From positions 310,001-374,000 of the forward strand of contig NZ_OY762269.1 of NCBI RefSeq assembly GCF_963665245.1: a DNA stretch of 64,000 nt, given 5' to 3'. Position 1 is the first letter of the stretch. Each line of letters begins with the position of its first letter. The notes beneath the pieces are model-generated. The model worked only from the letters and a program-made list of their open reading frames with translations. It did no database searches and had not been told where the DNA came from. This document shows positions 1 through 7,978 of the stretch, piece by piece. Source of the stretch: an uncultured Paludibaculum sp. Lineage in GTDB: Bacteria; Acidobacteriota; Terriglobia; Bryobacterales; Bryobacteraceae. A program made the translations under genes and the position numbers.

Positions 1-1
1 C

Positions 2-532
2 AGCCAGGTGGGCATGATCGTAGCCATCACCCTGGTGCGCGAGATGGGGCCGGTTCTGACGGCCCTCATGGTGGCCGGCCGCAACTCGTCCGGCATGGCC
101 AGCGAATTGGGGTCGATGAAGGTGACCGAGCAGATCGACGCCATGCGCGCGCTGGGTACCGATCCAGTGCTCAAGCTGGTGAAACCACGGCTCCTGGCCA
201 CCGCGGTCGTTCTGCCTCTATTGACCGTCTTGGCCGACTTTGTCGGGCTGGTGGGCGGCTACATCGTCGCCTGCGTCATGCTGCCGCTGACTACGGGCTC
301 GCAGTACTGGAGCACCTCCTGGCAGGCGCTGGGCTACGACGACATCGCCCAGGGTCTGCTGAAACCCTTCGTCTTCGCCATCGTTCTATCCCTAGTAGGG
401 TGTTTTTACGGAATGCGCACAACCGGCGGAACCCAGGGTGTGGGCCGCGCCACGACACAGGCGGTGGTGGTGGCTTCGGTCTGGGTGGTGGTGCTGACCT
501 TCATCATTGGACGGATCTTCGTTTCGATGTGA
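2..532 (+). CDS. MlaE-family ABC transporter permease, 5' end cut by window edge
   Basis: The frame is open from the first bases, so the gene begins outside the window and about the last 176 residues are seen. The segment VREMGPVLTALMVAGR followed by a conserved acidic stretch (TEQIDAMRALGTDP) is typical of MlaE/Ttg2B/YrbE permeases, and several hydrophobic membrane spans follow. The family forms the inner-membrane channel of MCE (Mla) systems that move phospholipids or other lipids between inner and outer membranes. The ATPase gene starts 7 bases after the stop and the MCE substrate-binding gene comes next, which confirms the assignment. The actual lipid substrate cannot be read from the sequence. 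Confidence 0.9.
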   Translation, partial: SQVGMIVAITLVREMGPVLTALMVAGRNSSGMASELGSMKVTEQIDAMRALGTDPVLKLVKPRLLATAVVLPLLTVLADFVGLVGGYIVACVMLPLTTGSQYWSTSWQALGYDDIAQGLLKPFVFAIVLSLVGCFYGMRTTGGTQGVGRATTQAVVVASVWVVVLTFIIGRIFVSM

Positions 533-539
533 CGACCCC

Positions 540-1355
540 ATGAGCACCGCACCGGAACCGCCCATCCTGGCCTTCGAAGACGTCAGCTTCGGCTTCGACG
601 AGAATCTGGCACTGCGCAACGTCAGCTTCGAACTGAAGCGGGGCGAAACGCTGATCATCCATGGGGCAGCGGGCAGTGGGAAGACGCTGTTGCTGAAGCT
701 GGCCCTGGGGCTGCTCCCGGCCACATCAGGACGGATTATCCTTTTCGGCCAGGATGTCACGAGGCTGCCTGAGCGCGAGTGGTTTGATGTGCGCAGCCGG
801 ATTGGTGTTCTGTTCCAGGAGGGCGGGCTGTTCGACTCGTTCACCATTGAGGAGAACGTCGGGTATCCGCTGTTGAATCAGCGCCTTCTGCGAGTGCCAG
901 AGGATCAGGTGCAGGCGCGTGTCGAGCAGTCGTTGGAATTCGTCGAGTTGGGGCACACGCTGGAAAAGTTCCCCAGTGAGTTGTCGGGCGGCATGCGGCG
1001 GCGCGTGGGCATCGCACGGGCGATTGTGACGCAGCCGGAACTGCTGCTTTACGACTCTCCGACAGCCGGTCTGGACCCGATTACGGCGAACAACATCATG
1101 GCGTTGATCGTAAAGGGCAGAGATGTGCGTGGAGCGACCACCGTGATTGTGACGCACCGCCATCAGGACGGAGAGATTCTGGAGCGCTATCGCTACAACG
1201 AGAGAAGGGACGGGCTGCGGCCCGTGGGCGCGAACGGGGACTCGACCCGCACGCGCTACCTGGTGATGCAGGAGGGGGCGATCGCCTTTCTGGGGGCGTC
1301 CCACGAGTTCGATTGCTGTCAGGATTCCTATGTCGCAAAGTTTGCCAGCCGCTGA
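540..1355 (+). CDS. MlaF-like ABC transporter ATP-binding protein
   Basis: A 271-residue ABC ATPase that would power the adjacent MlaE-type permease. Walker A (GAAGSGKT) is at residues 42-49, the Q-loop is near 93, the signature LSGGMRRR near 148, Walker B (LLLYD) ends at 172 and the switch His is in VTHR. Immediately after the Walker B Asp the usual catalytic Glu is replaced by Ser (YDSPTAGLDP). I start at the ATG at 540 because it lies 7 bases after the permease stop and gives a normal N-terminus; an in-frame ATG at 507 would overlap the permease. The C-terminal 70 residues after the H-loop are longer than in compact MlaF proteins. Confidence 0.92.
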   Translation: MSTAPEPPILAFEDVSFGFDENLALRNVSFELKRGETLIIHGAAGSGKTLLLKLALGLLPATSGRIILFGQDVTRLPEREWFDVRSRIGVLFQEGGLFDSFTIEENVGYPLLNQRLLRVPEDQVQARVEQSLEFVELGHTLEKFPSELSGGMRRRVGIARAIVTQPELLLYDSPTAGLDPITANNIMALIVKGRDVRGATTVIVTHRHQDGEILERYRYNERRDGLRPVGANGDSTRTRYLVMQEGAIAFLGASHEFDCCQDSYVAKFASR

Positions 1356-1392
1356 GCCGGAGACCGCTTTCGTGGGAAGCTAAGGAGGAGGA

Positions 1393-2466
1393 ATGCCGGC
1401 GTCCAAAAAAGTTGCCTGGTCACAGCTTAGGGTGGGGATCATGTCGCTGGTCGCCCTGGTGCTGCTGGCTGTTCTGATCTTCCTTATGACGGGGGCCGAC
1501 AACCCGTTCGAAGAGAAGGCGTTCCTGTACACCTACCTGCAGGATTCCGCGGCCATGACCGACGGGTCAGCCGTTCGCCTGAACGGCATTCTCATCGGCA
1601 AGCTGAAGAAGATTGAGCTGACGGGCAGCACGGACAACAGCCGCGCGATTCGCATGACCATGGCCATCGACAAGCGGTTCCTGTCGATGATCCCGAATGA
1701 CTCCATTGTGGGCTTCAGCGCGGAGAACGTGTTGGGCGCCAAGTTCCTGAACATCCGGCGCGGGGCGAGTCCGGTGGCCATCCGGTCGGGTGGCGAGTTG
1801 AAGGCGCGCGACGAGAAGGATTTCCTGGAGATTGTCCAGTCGGCGATGCCGTTGCTCGATTCCGTTCAGTCCATCCTGGGGCGCATCGACAAGGTCGTGT
1901 CCCAGGTGGAATCCGGCAAAGGCAGCATCGGCAAGCTCCTCTTCGATTCCGAGATCTACGACAAGGTCAACGGGATCATGGGCGATGCCCAGAAGATCAC
2001 CAAGGCCATGAGCGAGGGCAAAGGGACCATCGGCCATCTGCTGTACGACGAGGGGCTGTACAACGACCTGCGGCAGACGCTGACCCGAATGGACAACCTG
2101 GTGGCCGGGTTGGAGCGGGGGGAAGGCACCGCCGGCCGGTTGCTGAAAGATCCCGCGCTGTTTGACGAGTTGAAGAAATCGACGGCGGACCTGCACGTGC
2201 TGCTCGCTGACCTGAATGCCGGCAAGGGGACGGCCGGGAAGCTGTTGAAGGATGAGGCCCTGCACAATAAGCTCGTGGCCACGCTGGACAGGATCAACAC
2301 CACGATCGACAGTGTGAATTCGGGCCGCGGGACGCTGGGGCAGTTGATGGTGAACCCGGCGTTGTATCAGAACCTGACCGCGACGACCGCCGAGATCCAG
2401 GGCATGATGAAGGACTTCCGGGCGAACCCGAAGAAGTTCCTCACGATTCAACTGAAGCTCTTCTGA
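1393..2466 (+). CDS. MlaD/MCE-domain lipid-binding protein with C-terminal repeats
   Basis: A 357-residue protein with one N-terminal membrane anchor (about residues 13-33), an MCE domain at about 38-120 (GSAVRLNGILIGKLKKIEL), and a long C-terminal region. MCE proteins are the periplasmic substrate-binding parts of Mla-type lipid transporters. From about residue 174 five similar segments (GKGSIGKLL, GKGTIGHLL, GEGTAGRLL, GKGTAGKLL, GRGTLGQLM) recur at intervals of about 34 residues. The start is set by a near-perfect ribosome site (AAGGAGGAGG, 1382-1391). The stop overlaps the ATG of the next gene by one base, which implies translational coupling to the deacetylase. Confidence 0.93.
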   Translation: MPASKKVAWSQLRVGIMSLVALVLLAVLIFLMTGADNPFEEKAFLYTYLQDSAAMTDGSAVRLNGILIGKLKKIELTGSTDNSRAIRMTMAIDKRFLSMIPNDSIVGFSAENVLGAKFLNIRRGASPVAIRSGGELKARDEKDFLEIVQSAMPLLDSVQSILGRIDKVVSQVESGKGSIGKLLFDSEIYDKVNGIMGDAQKITKAMSEGKGTIGHLLYDEGLYNDLRQTLTRMDNLVAGLERGEGTAGRLLKDPALFDELKKSTADLHVLLADLNAGKGTAGKLLKDEALHNKLVATLDRINTTIDSVNSGRGTLGQLMVNPALYQNLTATTAEIQGMMKDFRANPKKFLTIQLKLF

Positions 2467-3302
2467 TGGATGACCGGAGGCTCGCCGTCAACGCCGATGA
2501 CTTCGGCTTCACGCATGACGTGAATGCGGGGATCGTCGAGGCGCACACCCGGGGCATTCTCACTTCCACCACCCTGATGGCCAACGGCGCGGCGTTTGCC
2601 GATGCGGTGCGCCTGGCCGCCGAAGTGCCGACGCTGGACATCGGTGTTCACCTGGTGCTGGTGGGTGGGGTGTCGCTGCTGGGCGGAGGGCGTCCGCTGC
2701 CCGATACAGTGGGCGCGATGATGCGGTCCGTGGTGACGAAGGATCTGCGGGTCTACGACGAACTGCGCGCTCAAATGGTTCGGATTTTCGAGGCAGGTCT
2801 GCGGCCGACGCACCTGGACACGCACAAGCATACGCATCTGTTTCCACCGGTGCTGGATGCGGTGGCGCGGTTGTCGGAGGAGTTCGGAGTGCGGTGGGTC
2901 CGGAGACCGTTCGATTTCCCGCTGAGCGGGTCGCCGTCGGAAGTGCCCTGGCGGAAGCGGGCCGTCAGCCGGATGTTGGGATCGGTGCGCGGGCAGTTTC
3001 ACCGAAAGCTGGGCCAGCACGGGTGCCGGACGACTGACTGGTTTGCTGGGTTCCAGATCACGGGGCGGTTTCACGCGGAAGATGTCCTGCATCTACTGGA
3101 GAATCTGCCGGTGGGGTCGACGGAATTCATGGTGCATCCGGGGCTGTGTACGGAGGAGTTGCGGGCCGCGCGGACGAGGTTGAAGGAGAGCCGGGAAGCG
3201 GAGTTGCGGGCGTTGACGGACGAGCGGGTAGTGGCGGCGGTGAGACGGTTGGGGATTCGTCTGTGCGGCTATGGGCCAAAGTTGGGCGGGGCGCGCGAAT
3301 AG
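2466..3302 (+). CDS. ChbG/YdjC-family carbohydrate deacetylase (HpnK-like)
   Basis: A 278-residue protein of the ChbG/YdjC fold, metal-dependent deacetylases acting on N-acetylated sugars; the hopanoid-associated HpnK belongs to the same family. The N-terminal NADDFG pair of Asp, the His in IGVHLVLVGG, the metal motif HLDTHKHTH near residue 120 and the late MVHPG motif are all present, so it looks active. It is the last gene of the MCE operon and its ATG overlaps the previous stop (TGATG). The location beside a lipid transporter suggests work on a lipid-linked sugar, but that is inference. No hopanoid genes are visible in the window. Confidence 0.88.
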   Translation: MDDRRLAVNADDFGFTHDVNAGIVEAHTRGILTSTTLMANGAAFADAVRLAAEVPTLDIGVHLVLVGGVSLLGGGRPLPDTVGAMMRSVVTKDLRVYDELRAQMVRIFEAGLRPTHLDTHKHTHLFPPVLDAVARLSEEFGVRWVRRPFDFPLSGSPSEVPWRKRAVSRMLGSVRGQFHRKLGQHGCRTTDWFAGFQITGRFHAEDVLHLLENLPVGSTEFMVHPGLCTEELRAARTRLKESREAELRALTDERVVAAVRRLGIRLCGYGPKLGGARE

Positions 3303-3547
3303 GCGCCGGTGGTTTCAGTGGAGCCTGACGGCGCCCGCTGCGGGCCAAATGGGGCCGCACGAGCCCCAACGGAGCCGAATGCCAAGGCCAACCGAAAACG
3401 CACACGTGTCCAATGGCGGTTCACCCGCAACGCGGCCCGCACGAAGTTCGGCTATCAACAGAATCTTTCTTAGGCGGTCGGAAACCTGGGGGTGCTCGTA
3501 ATCGGCTCTGCCGCTCTACTGCACCTGACCGAGAGCGCGCAAACGGC

Positions 3548-4849
3548 TCACTCTAATTTTGCGATCGGCCGTGCTGCGGTGGTCTGCTCCACGAAAAACA
3601 GACAGTCATATCGTTCCCTTACAACTTGCTCGAAGATGGTGTAATTTGGAGCGTCTTCCGAGAATCCCGCCATGATGTTCCGAGTGTGATGCTTGGCGGC
3701 GAGCCACTCGGCTACTGGACCGTCCTTCGGTGCAGTGCGCAGATCCAGCGCGAACAGCGGTAAGCCGCTCGCGGCCAGTGTGGCATCCAAGCTCCCTGCC
3801 GGTAGCGGTCCAACAGTAAAATTTTGCATACCTCCGTTGTTCGCTCTTGCCCGAAACGAACCCTGGTTGAACACGAAGCCACATGTCACCAGTTCTTTCC
3901 CATAGGTCTTGCGCAGCACCGCGCCCATGCTGTCATCCGGGCCCGGTTGGTTCGGGTTGAGCGGCCCAGTCATTGTATGAAAGTTGTGAGCGGACAGAAC
4001 TACTTTGGCGCCCTTCGATTGGTCGAGAATCCACTTTACGTTGGCAGCCATGCTGGCATCGCGCATGGCCATAGAAACGGGGCGCTTCATCAGGTTGGCA
4101 GCCCACTGAACGAACTGCAGCACGACCCGCGCGTTCTGGATCGCCCACTCGACACCCGGGCGCGGACGCAGGGACTCCAGGTGCGTAACAACTTTTGCCC
4201 ACTCAACAGTAACCGCCGGATCCACCGACCGAGGATTCATTGCAAGCACCATCCGCGAAGCGCGCTCGAAATCGGCTATAAACTCAGAATCCGTCTTCGT
4301 CACGAAGTTGCGGATGATCTCGATGGCGAGGGTGGGGTTTTGCATGTCGAATCCCGTGAACTCGACGCGTCCTTTGTGCGATGCGTTGAGCTCACGCATC
4401 CACAGCACCATGTCGAAGATTTCCTGCGTGTTCCACAACGAGAGCGGCCCCTTGAGGAGTTCTGCGGGATCGCCCTCGCCCTTGAGGATGAAGTCATTCA
4501 AGCGATATGACTCGGGCATACTGGCTTCGATGGAGAAGATCGAAAAACCCATCTGTGTGACGAGAAATTCCAGCATTCGATGCTTGAGCTGAAAGAACTC
4601 GCGTGTGCCGTGCGTGGCCTCGCCCAGTGCCACAATGCGCGCATCGCCCACGATCTTCCGGAGTGGCGCCATGTCGTCAAGCCCGTGCCCGGCAACCGGT
4701 GTTCGCAACGGGATCGCGGTCCGGCGAATCCATTCGCGAACGGCGACAGGCGAATCCGATGTGACGGCGGAATTCTGCTCGATGCCATGAGCCAGGGTAA
4801 GGGTCGCCCCGGCAGTTGCTGCCAAGGCGGTTCGTCGAGATGGTGCCAT
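3548..4849 (-). CDS. Erythromycin esterase family protein
   Basis: A 433-residue protein from the ATG at 4849, chosen because it gives an arginine-containing export signal (MAPSRRTALAATAG); the frame stays open further upstream, but that part is repeat-derived DNA. The family core is clear: ALGEATHGTREFFQLK carries the catalytic-type Glu and His, followed by FSIFSIEA and FTGFDMQNP, with a late His motif (LSAHNFHT). Members hydrolyse esters, including macrolide lactones in the Ere branch, but most environmental homologues have unknown substrates. No resistance role should be assumed. The gene stands alone, with a copy of the hairpin repeat just upstream and an insertion sequence beyond. Confidence 0.85.
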   Translation of the reverse strand: MAPSRRTALAATAGATLTLAHGIEQNSAVTSDSPVAVREWIRRTAIPLRTPVAGHGLDDMAPLRKIVGDARIVALGEATHGTREFFQLKHRMLEFLVTQMGFSIFSIEASMPESYRLNDFILKGEGDPAELLKGPLSLWNTQEIFDMVLWMRELNASHKGRVEFTGFDMQNPTLAIEIIRNFVTKTDSEFIADFERASRMVLAMNPRSVDPAVTVEWAKVVTHLESLRPRPGVEWAIQNARVVLQFVQWAANLMKRPVSMAMRDASMAANVKWILDQSKGAKVVLSAHNFHTMTGPLNPNQPGPDDSMGAVLRKTYGKELVTCGFVFNQGSFRARANNGGMQNFTVGPLPAGSLDATLAASGLPLFALDLRTAPKDGPVAEWLAAKHHTRNIMAGFSEDAPNYTIFEQVVRERYDCLFFVEQTTAARPIAKLE

Positions 4850-4939
4850 ATGTGGGCAAGACGCCCGGCCACTGCAAAAAGTTTGCCTGATGGTGGCTCC
4901 TTCGCAAAGCCACGAGGTCTCGAACCACTCGTAACGCGC

Positions 4940-5020
4940 CAGGTTCGGGTTCTCGACCGACACCCACACTGGTTCCATTCCCCCGCCCACTGGGCGGGGC
5001 TCGCCGCAATTACAGCGATG
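4940..5020. repeat. Single dispersed copy of the 135-bp repeat's hairpin core
   Basis: About 80 bases here match the middle of the tandem array at 15.8-16.6 kb. The core (ggttccattcccccgccc, then actgggcggggctc) is identical to units of the array, and the flanks agree at most positions. The core contains the perfect hairpin cccgccc-act-gggcggg. The copy lies just upstream of the esterase gene and downstream of the insertion-sequence left end. The same sequence occurring 11 kb away shows a dispersed element rather than a purely local tandem repeat. Confidence 0.85.
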
Positions 5021-5117
5021 CTTCCGGCGCTTGGTAGTACAAACCCATGTCTCGCTCTCCCAACGTAAACGAAACCCAACCACCGCGGGACCATGACGCG
5101 GCTGCCCAAAACCCGTT

Positions 5118-6761
5118 AACCCACTTCCGGCAGTTCGCTGGCGTGCTGTTTGGGGCAAGCCCCTGCTAATTTGGGGCATGGACGACAATCACGCCAATCC
5201 GCCGGTTCACCCGGCGGGTGAGTTGCCTGGAGTGGATCGGGAACTGACAGCGGAGCGGTCCAGCACGGCGGTGAACACACCGGGGGGGCAAGGTGTTCGT
5301 GCGCTGGGACCCGGACGCGGCGGTGACGGCGTTCGGGCCGATCGCCTACTTTATCGGGTTTCTGAAGACCAATGAGTTGTGGCAGCGCTGGGTGGCGGAT
5401 TGCCCGTTGGTCTATCGCAGTCCGAACGCGCCGCCGAAGCAGGACATCCTCGGCACGCTGCTGCTGAGCGTACTGGCCGGCCATAAACGCTATGCGCATG
5501 TGACGACTATCCGCAGTGATAGCGTCACGCCTGCCTTACTGGGCATGCAACGGGTGCGCAGCGAGGACGCCGTGCGGCGGGCGTTTCAGCAGGGGGCGGC
5601 GGAAGACTATGACCTCTGGCTGGCGCGGCACCTGGGCAACACCTACGAGGAGTTGCTGAATGAGCCGTGGATTTTGGACATGGACGGCACAGTCAAACCG
5701 CTGTACGGCCATCAGGAGCAAGCGGTGGTGGGCTACAACCCGACCAAGTGCGGTCGGCCGTCGCACGTCTACCAGACCTACTTCATCGCCGCCAGCCGGA
5801 TGGTGCTGGATGTGGAAGTGCAGGCCGGCAATCAGACGGCATCGCAGTACGCGCAGCCAGGGTTGTGGTCGTGGTTGGACAAGCGGCCGCGCGAGCGCTG
5901 GCCGGCGCTGGTGCGGGGTGACATCGCCTGGGGCACGGAACGGATGATGGTGGAGTGCGAAAAACGCAGGCTGCCCTATTTGTTTAAACTCCGTCAGGCC
6001 CGAAGGTGCGGAGTCACATCGCACAATTGTTCGGGCGCTGCGACTGGACCCCGGCAGGTCAAGACTGGCAGGCGCTTTCCAGCGAGTTGCAACTCACCGG
6101 CTGGAGCCGGCCGCGACGCGTGGTAATTTTGCGCCGGCGGGTGCGGGGAGCACTGGCGCTGACGAAGGCGGAGCAGGACAGTGGGCAACCGCGCTTATTG
6201 GCGACGGCCGAGTTGGTACAAGACGGCGCGTTGTACGAATACGCCGTGCTGGTGACGCCGCTGGAGGACGATCTGCTGGCGATCGCGCAACTCTACCGGG
6301 ACCGGGCCGAAGCGGAAAACGTCTTCGACGAACTCAAGAATCAGTGGGGCTGGACCGGCTTCACCACGCACGACCACCAACGCTGCCAGATCATGGCCCG
6401 GATTACGGCGCTGATTTACAACTGGTGGAGCCTGTTCACGCGGCTGGCGATTCCCAGCCGGCATACGGAAGCCACCACCAGCCGCCCGCTGCTGCTGCAC
6501 GGCATCGCGCGCCAGACCCGGCACGGCAACCAAACCACGGTAACCATAACCAGCAATCACGCCAAAGCGCCCGCTGTGCGTCAGGCGCTGGAAGCAGTAA
6601 GTGCGCTGCTACAGAGACTTGCACAAACTGCGGAGCGGTTGAGCCTGCAACAACGCTGGTGCCAACTCCTGCGCTTCATCTTCCGCGACTGGCTCAAAAT
6701 CCGGGTGCCAGAACCCTACTTCTCGCCCCTCACGATGCTGCCCAACTGCCGGAATTAGGTT
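5118..6761 (+). mobile_element. IS1380-like insertion sequence, degenerate
   Basis: The element is bounded by imperfect 18-bp terminal inverted repeats: aacccacttccggcagtt at 5118-5135 and aactgccggaattaggtt at 6744-6761, matching at 16 of 18 positions. The right repeat contains the transposase stop codon, a compact arrangement common in insertion sequences. The total is about 1.64 kb with a single transposase frame. I do not see a clear target-site duplication flanking the repeats. Family placement rests on the transposase DDE domain. Confidence 0.8.
5178..6758 (+). pseudogene. IS1380-like DDE transposase, broken by two frameshifts
   Basis: The protein reads as one transposase only if the frame changes twice. 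The N-terminus (MDDNHANPPVHPAG) runs to a run of seven G at 5282-5288, where one extra G shifts the frame. The middle part (VRWDPDAAVTAFGPIAYF, the DDE segment WILDMDGTVKPLYGHQEQ, then LVRGDIAWGTERMM) lies in the shifted frame. Near 6000-6005 a missing base returns to the original frame (KVRSHIAQLF, later DRAEAENVFDELKNQWGW with a catalytic-type Glu). The two changes cancel, so the ends share one frame. The product is probably non-functional, although slippage at the G run could rescue part of it. Confidence 0.8.
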
Positions 6762-7109
6762 CAAAGGTATTTGCCACAGTCGGCTATTCTAGCGCCTTGT
6801 CCATTCAGTGGTCTTGGGCAATATCGCAGCGCGTCTGGCCCCAACCGGCCCCGCCGCCCACATTGGATCCGACCGCGCTGCCTGAGAATACGGCGCGGTA
6901 GGCTGAGCGCCCTGGAAACTCGCGCTGCGGGTCCGGAGAAGGGCAATACTTCGCTCTCGTCCAGATGCTCTGGTGTGATCATTGTTCGTATGGAATTCTG
7001 GGTTACGTCCGCCGTGCCACGGGCCACCTTAGGAGTTTCCTAAGATACCGCAGGCTACCTCTAGCACCAGAGCAACAAAGCGGTACGATGGTCTCGAGAC
7101 GCGCAGCAT
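6762..7109. other. Non-coding gap after the insertion sequence
   Basis: No credible coding frame on either strand. The only structure noticed is a short inverted repeat near 7028-7044 (cttagg-agttt-cctaag), too weak to call a terminator. The region may contain the promoter of the following gene, but I see no convincing -35/-10 pair. Confidence 0.5.
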
Positions 7110-7847
7110 ATGCTCCTATGCGATCAGACGATTGTCGAAAAATGGCGTCCCGATTTCTCCGCATCAGGGGTGGCTGATCCGATCTGGACAAGATTGAGAT
7201 ATCGGAGGACGGTCTTGTGCAACTCACTTGAGTGGGCCGAGTGGAGCGCCAATCCCGTTCAAGTCGAATTATGTGACGTTTGCGGTACGGCAGGCTGTGC
7301 GTCAGGTGGGTACGTACACGTCTCAGCCCTGGGGGATACGGTTCTCTGGACCATGCCCAATTGGGTGACTGAAACAGACGTAGGGGAAGGGCACTTGTTT
7401 CCTGCGACTGTGATTGAGAAGTTCGGATCCGTTGCCTTTCCGGTCGGCGTGTGGGATTCGCTTCGTGTTGCGGCGGCTGAAGTGCCGACCTTTGGAAGCC
7501 TCGCTCGCGCGGGCGGACATGCCCTTCGGGATGCGTGGGCCATCGGCCAGTCCCGCCCGAAAGCTGTCGATAGGCTCGTGCCATTGCTGCGGGAGTGCCT
7601 TGTCGCCGCGGACACGCTGGACGTCGGTGATGCGATCCAATGGATTGAACATTGGTTGCGGTGGTTTGATGAACGGGCCGCCAACGACGTGGAGGGCACC
7701 TTGGCAAGTCCAGAGACCACGGGATCGAGAATCGAGACCCTCTATTTTGATGGCCCTGGCACAGCCGACTGGACGGCCCTTGCAGAAGTGAACGGTTCCT
7801 TCGTGCCCGCATTCAGTCCGAATCACATCTTCATTCCAGGCGGTTAG
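7110..7847 (+). CDS. Hypothetical protein with a Cys-x2-Cys-x4-Cys motif
   Basis: A 245-residue acidic protein of unknown function, with no signal peptide or membrane span. Near residue 55 it has LCDVCGTAGCASGGYVHV, a CxxCxxxxC arrangement that could bind a metal, followed by a Trp-rich stretch. The rest has a soluble alpha/beta look. I have a weak recollection of similar uncharacterised proteins in soil bacteria. The start is uncertain: the ATG at 7110 has no good ribosome site and the conserved-looking part begins around residue 38. It stands alone between the insertion sequence and the macroglobulin gene, so context gives no function. Confidence 0.55.
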   Translation: MLLCDQTIVEKWRPDFSASGVADPIWTRLRYRRTVLCNSLEWAEWSANPVQVELCDVCGTAGCASGGYVHVSALGDTVLWTMPNWVTETDVGEGHLFPATVIEKFGSVAFPVGVWDSLRVAAAEVPTFGSLARAGGHALRDAWAIGQSRPKAVDRLVPLLRECLVAADTLDVGDAIQWIEHWLRWFDERAANDVEGTLASPETTGSRIETLYFDGPGTADWTALAEVNGSFVPAFSPNHIFIPGG

Positions 7848-7978
7848 CGCGAACCGTCCAAACGAAGAGTATCTGCAACACGGTCGATGAACGTGCATCG
7901 CCCGCAAAAGCGGGCTAGATTGAAATCAGACTTCTCGGAAGGAACCGGCACTCGGCATGGTGTCCCAGGACGTCGCGC

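Noticed and set aside
3303..3547. Small forward frame after the deacetylase
   Set aside because: The translated text has no protein-like pattern and no ribosome site; the 245-base gap is treated as intergenic.
3548..4849. Macrolide resistance gene
   Set aside because: The family name suggests it, but most members outside Ere clusters are not resistance enzymes and there is no resistance or integron context.
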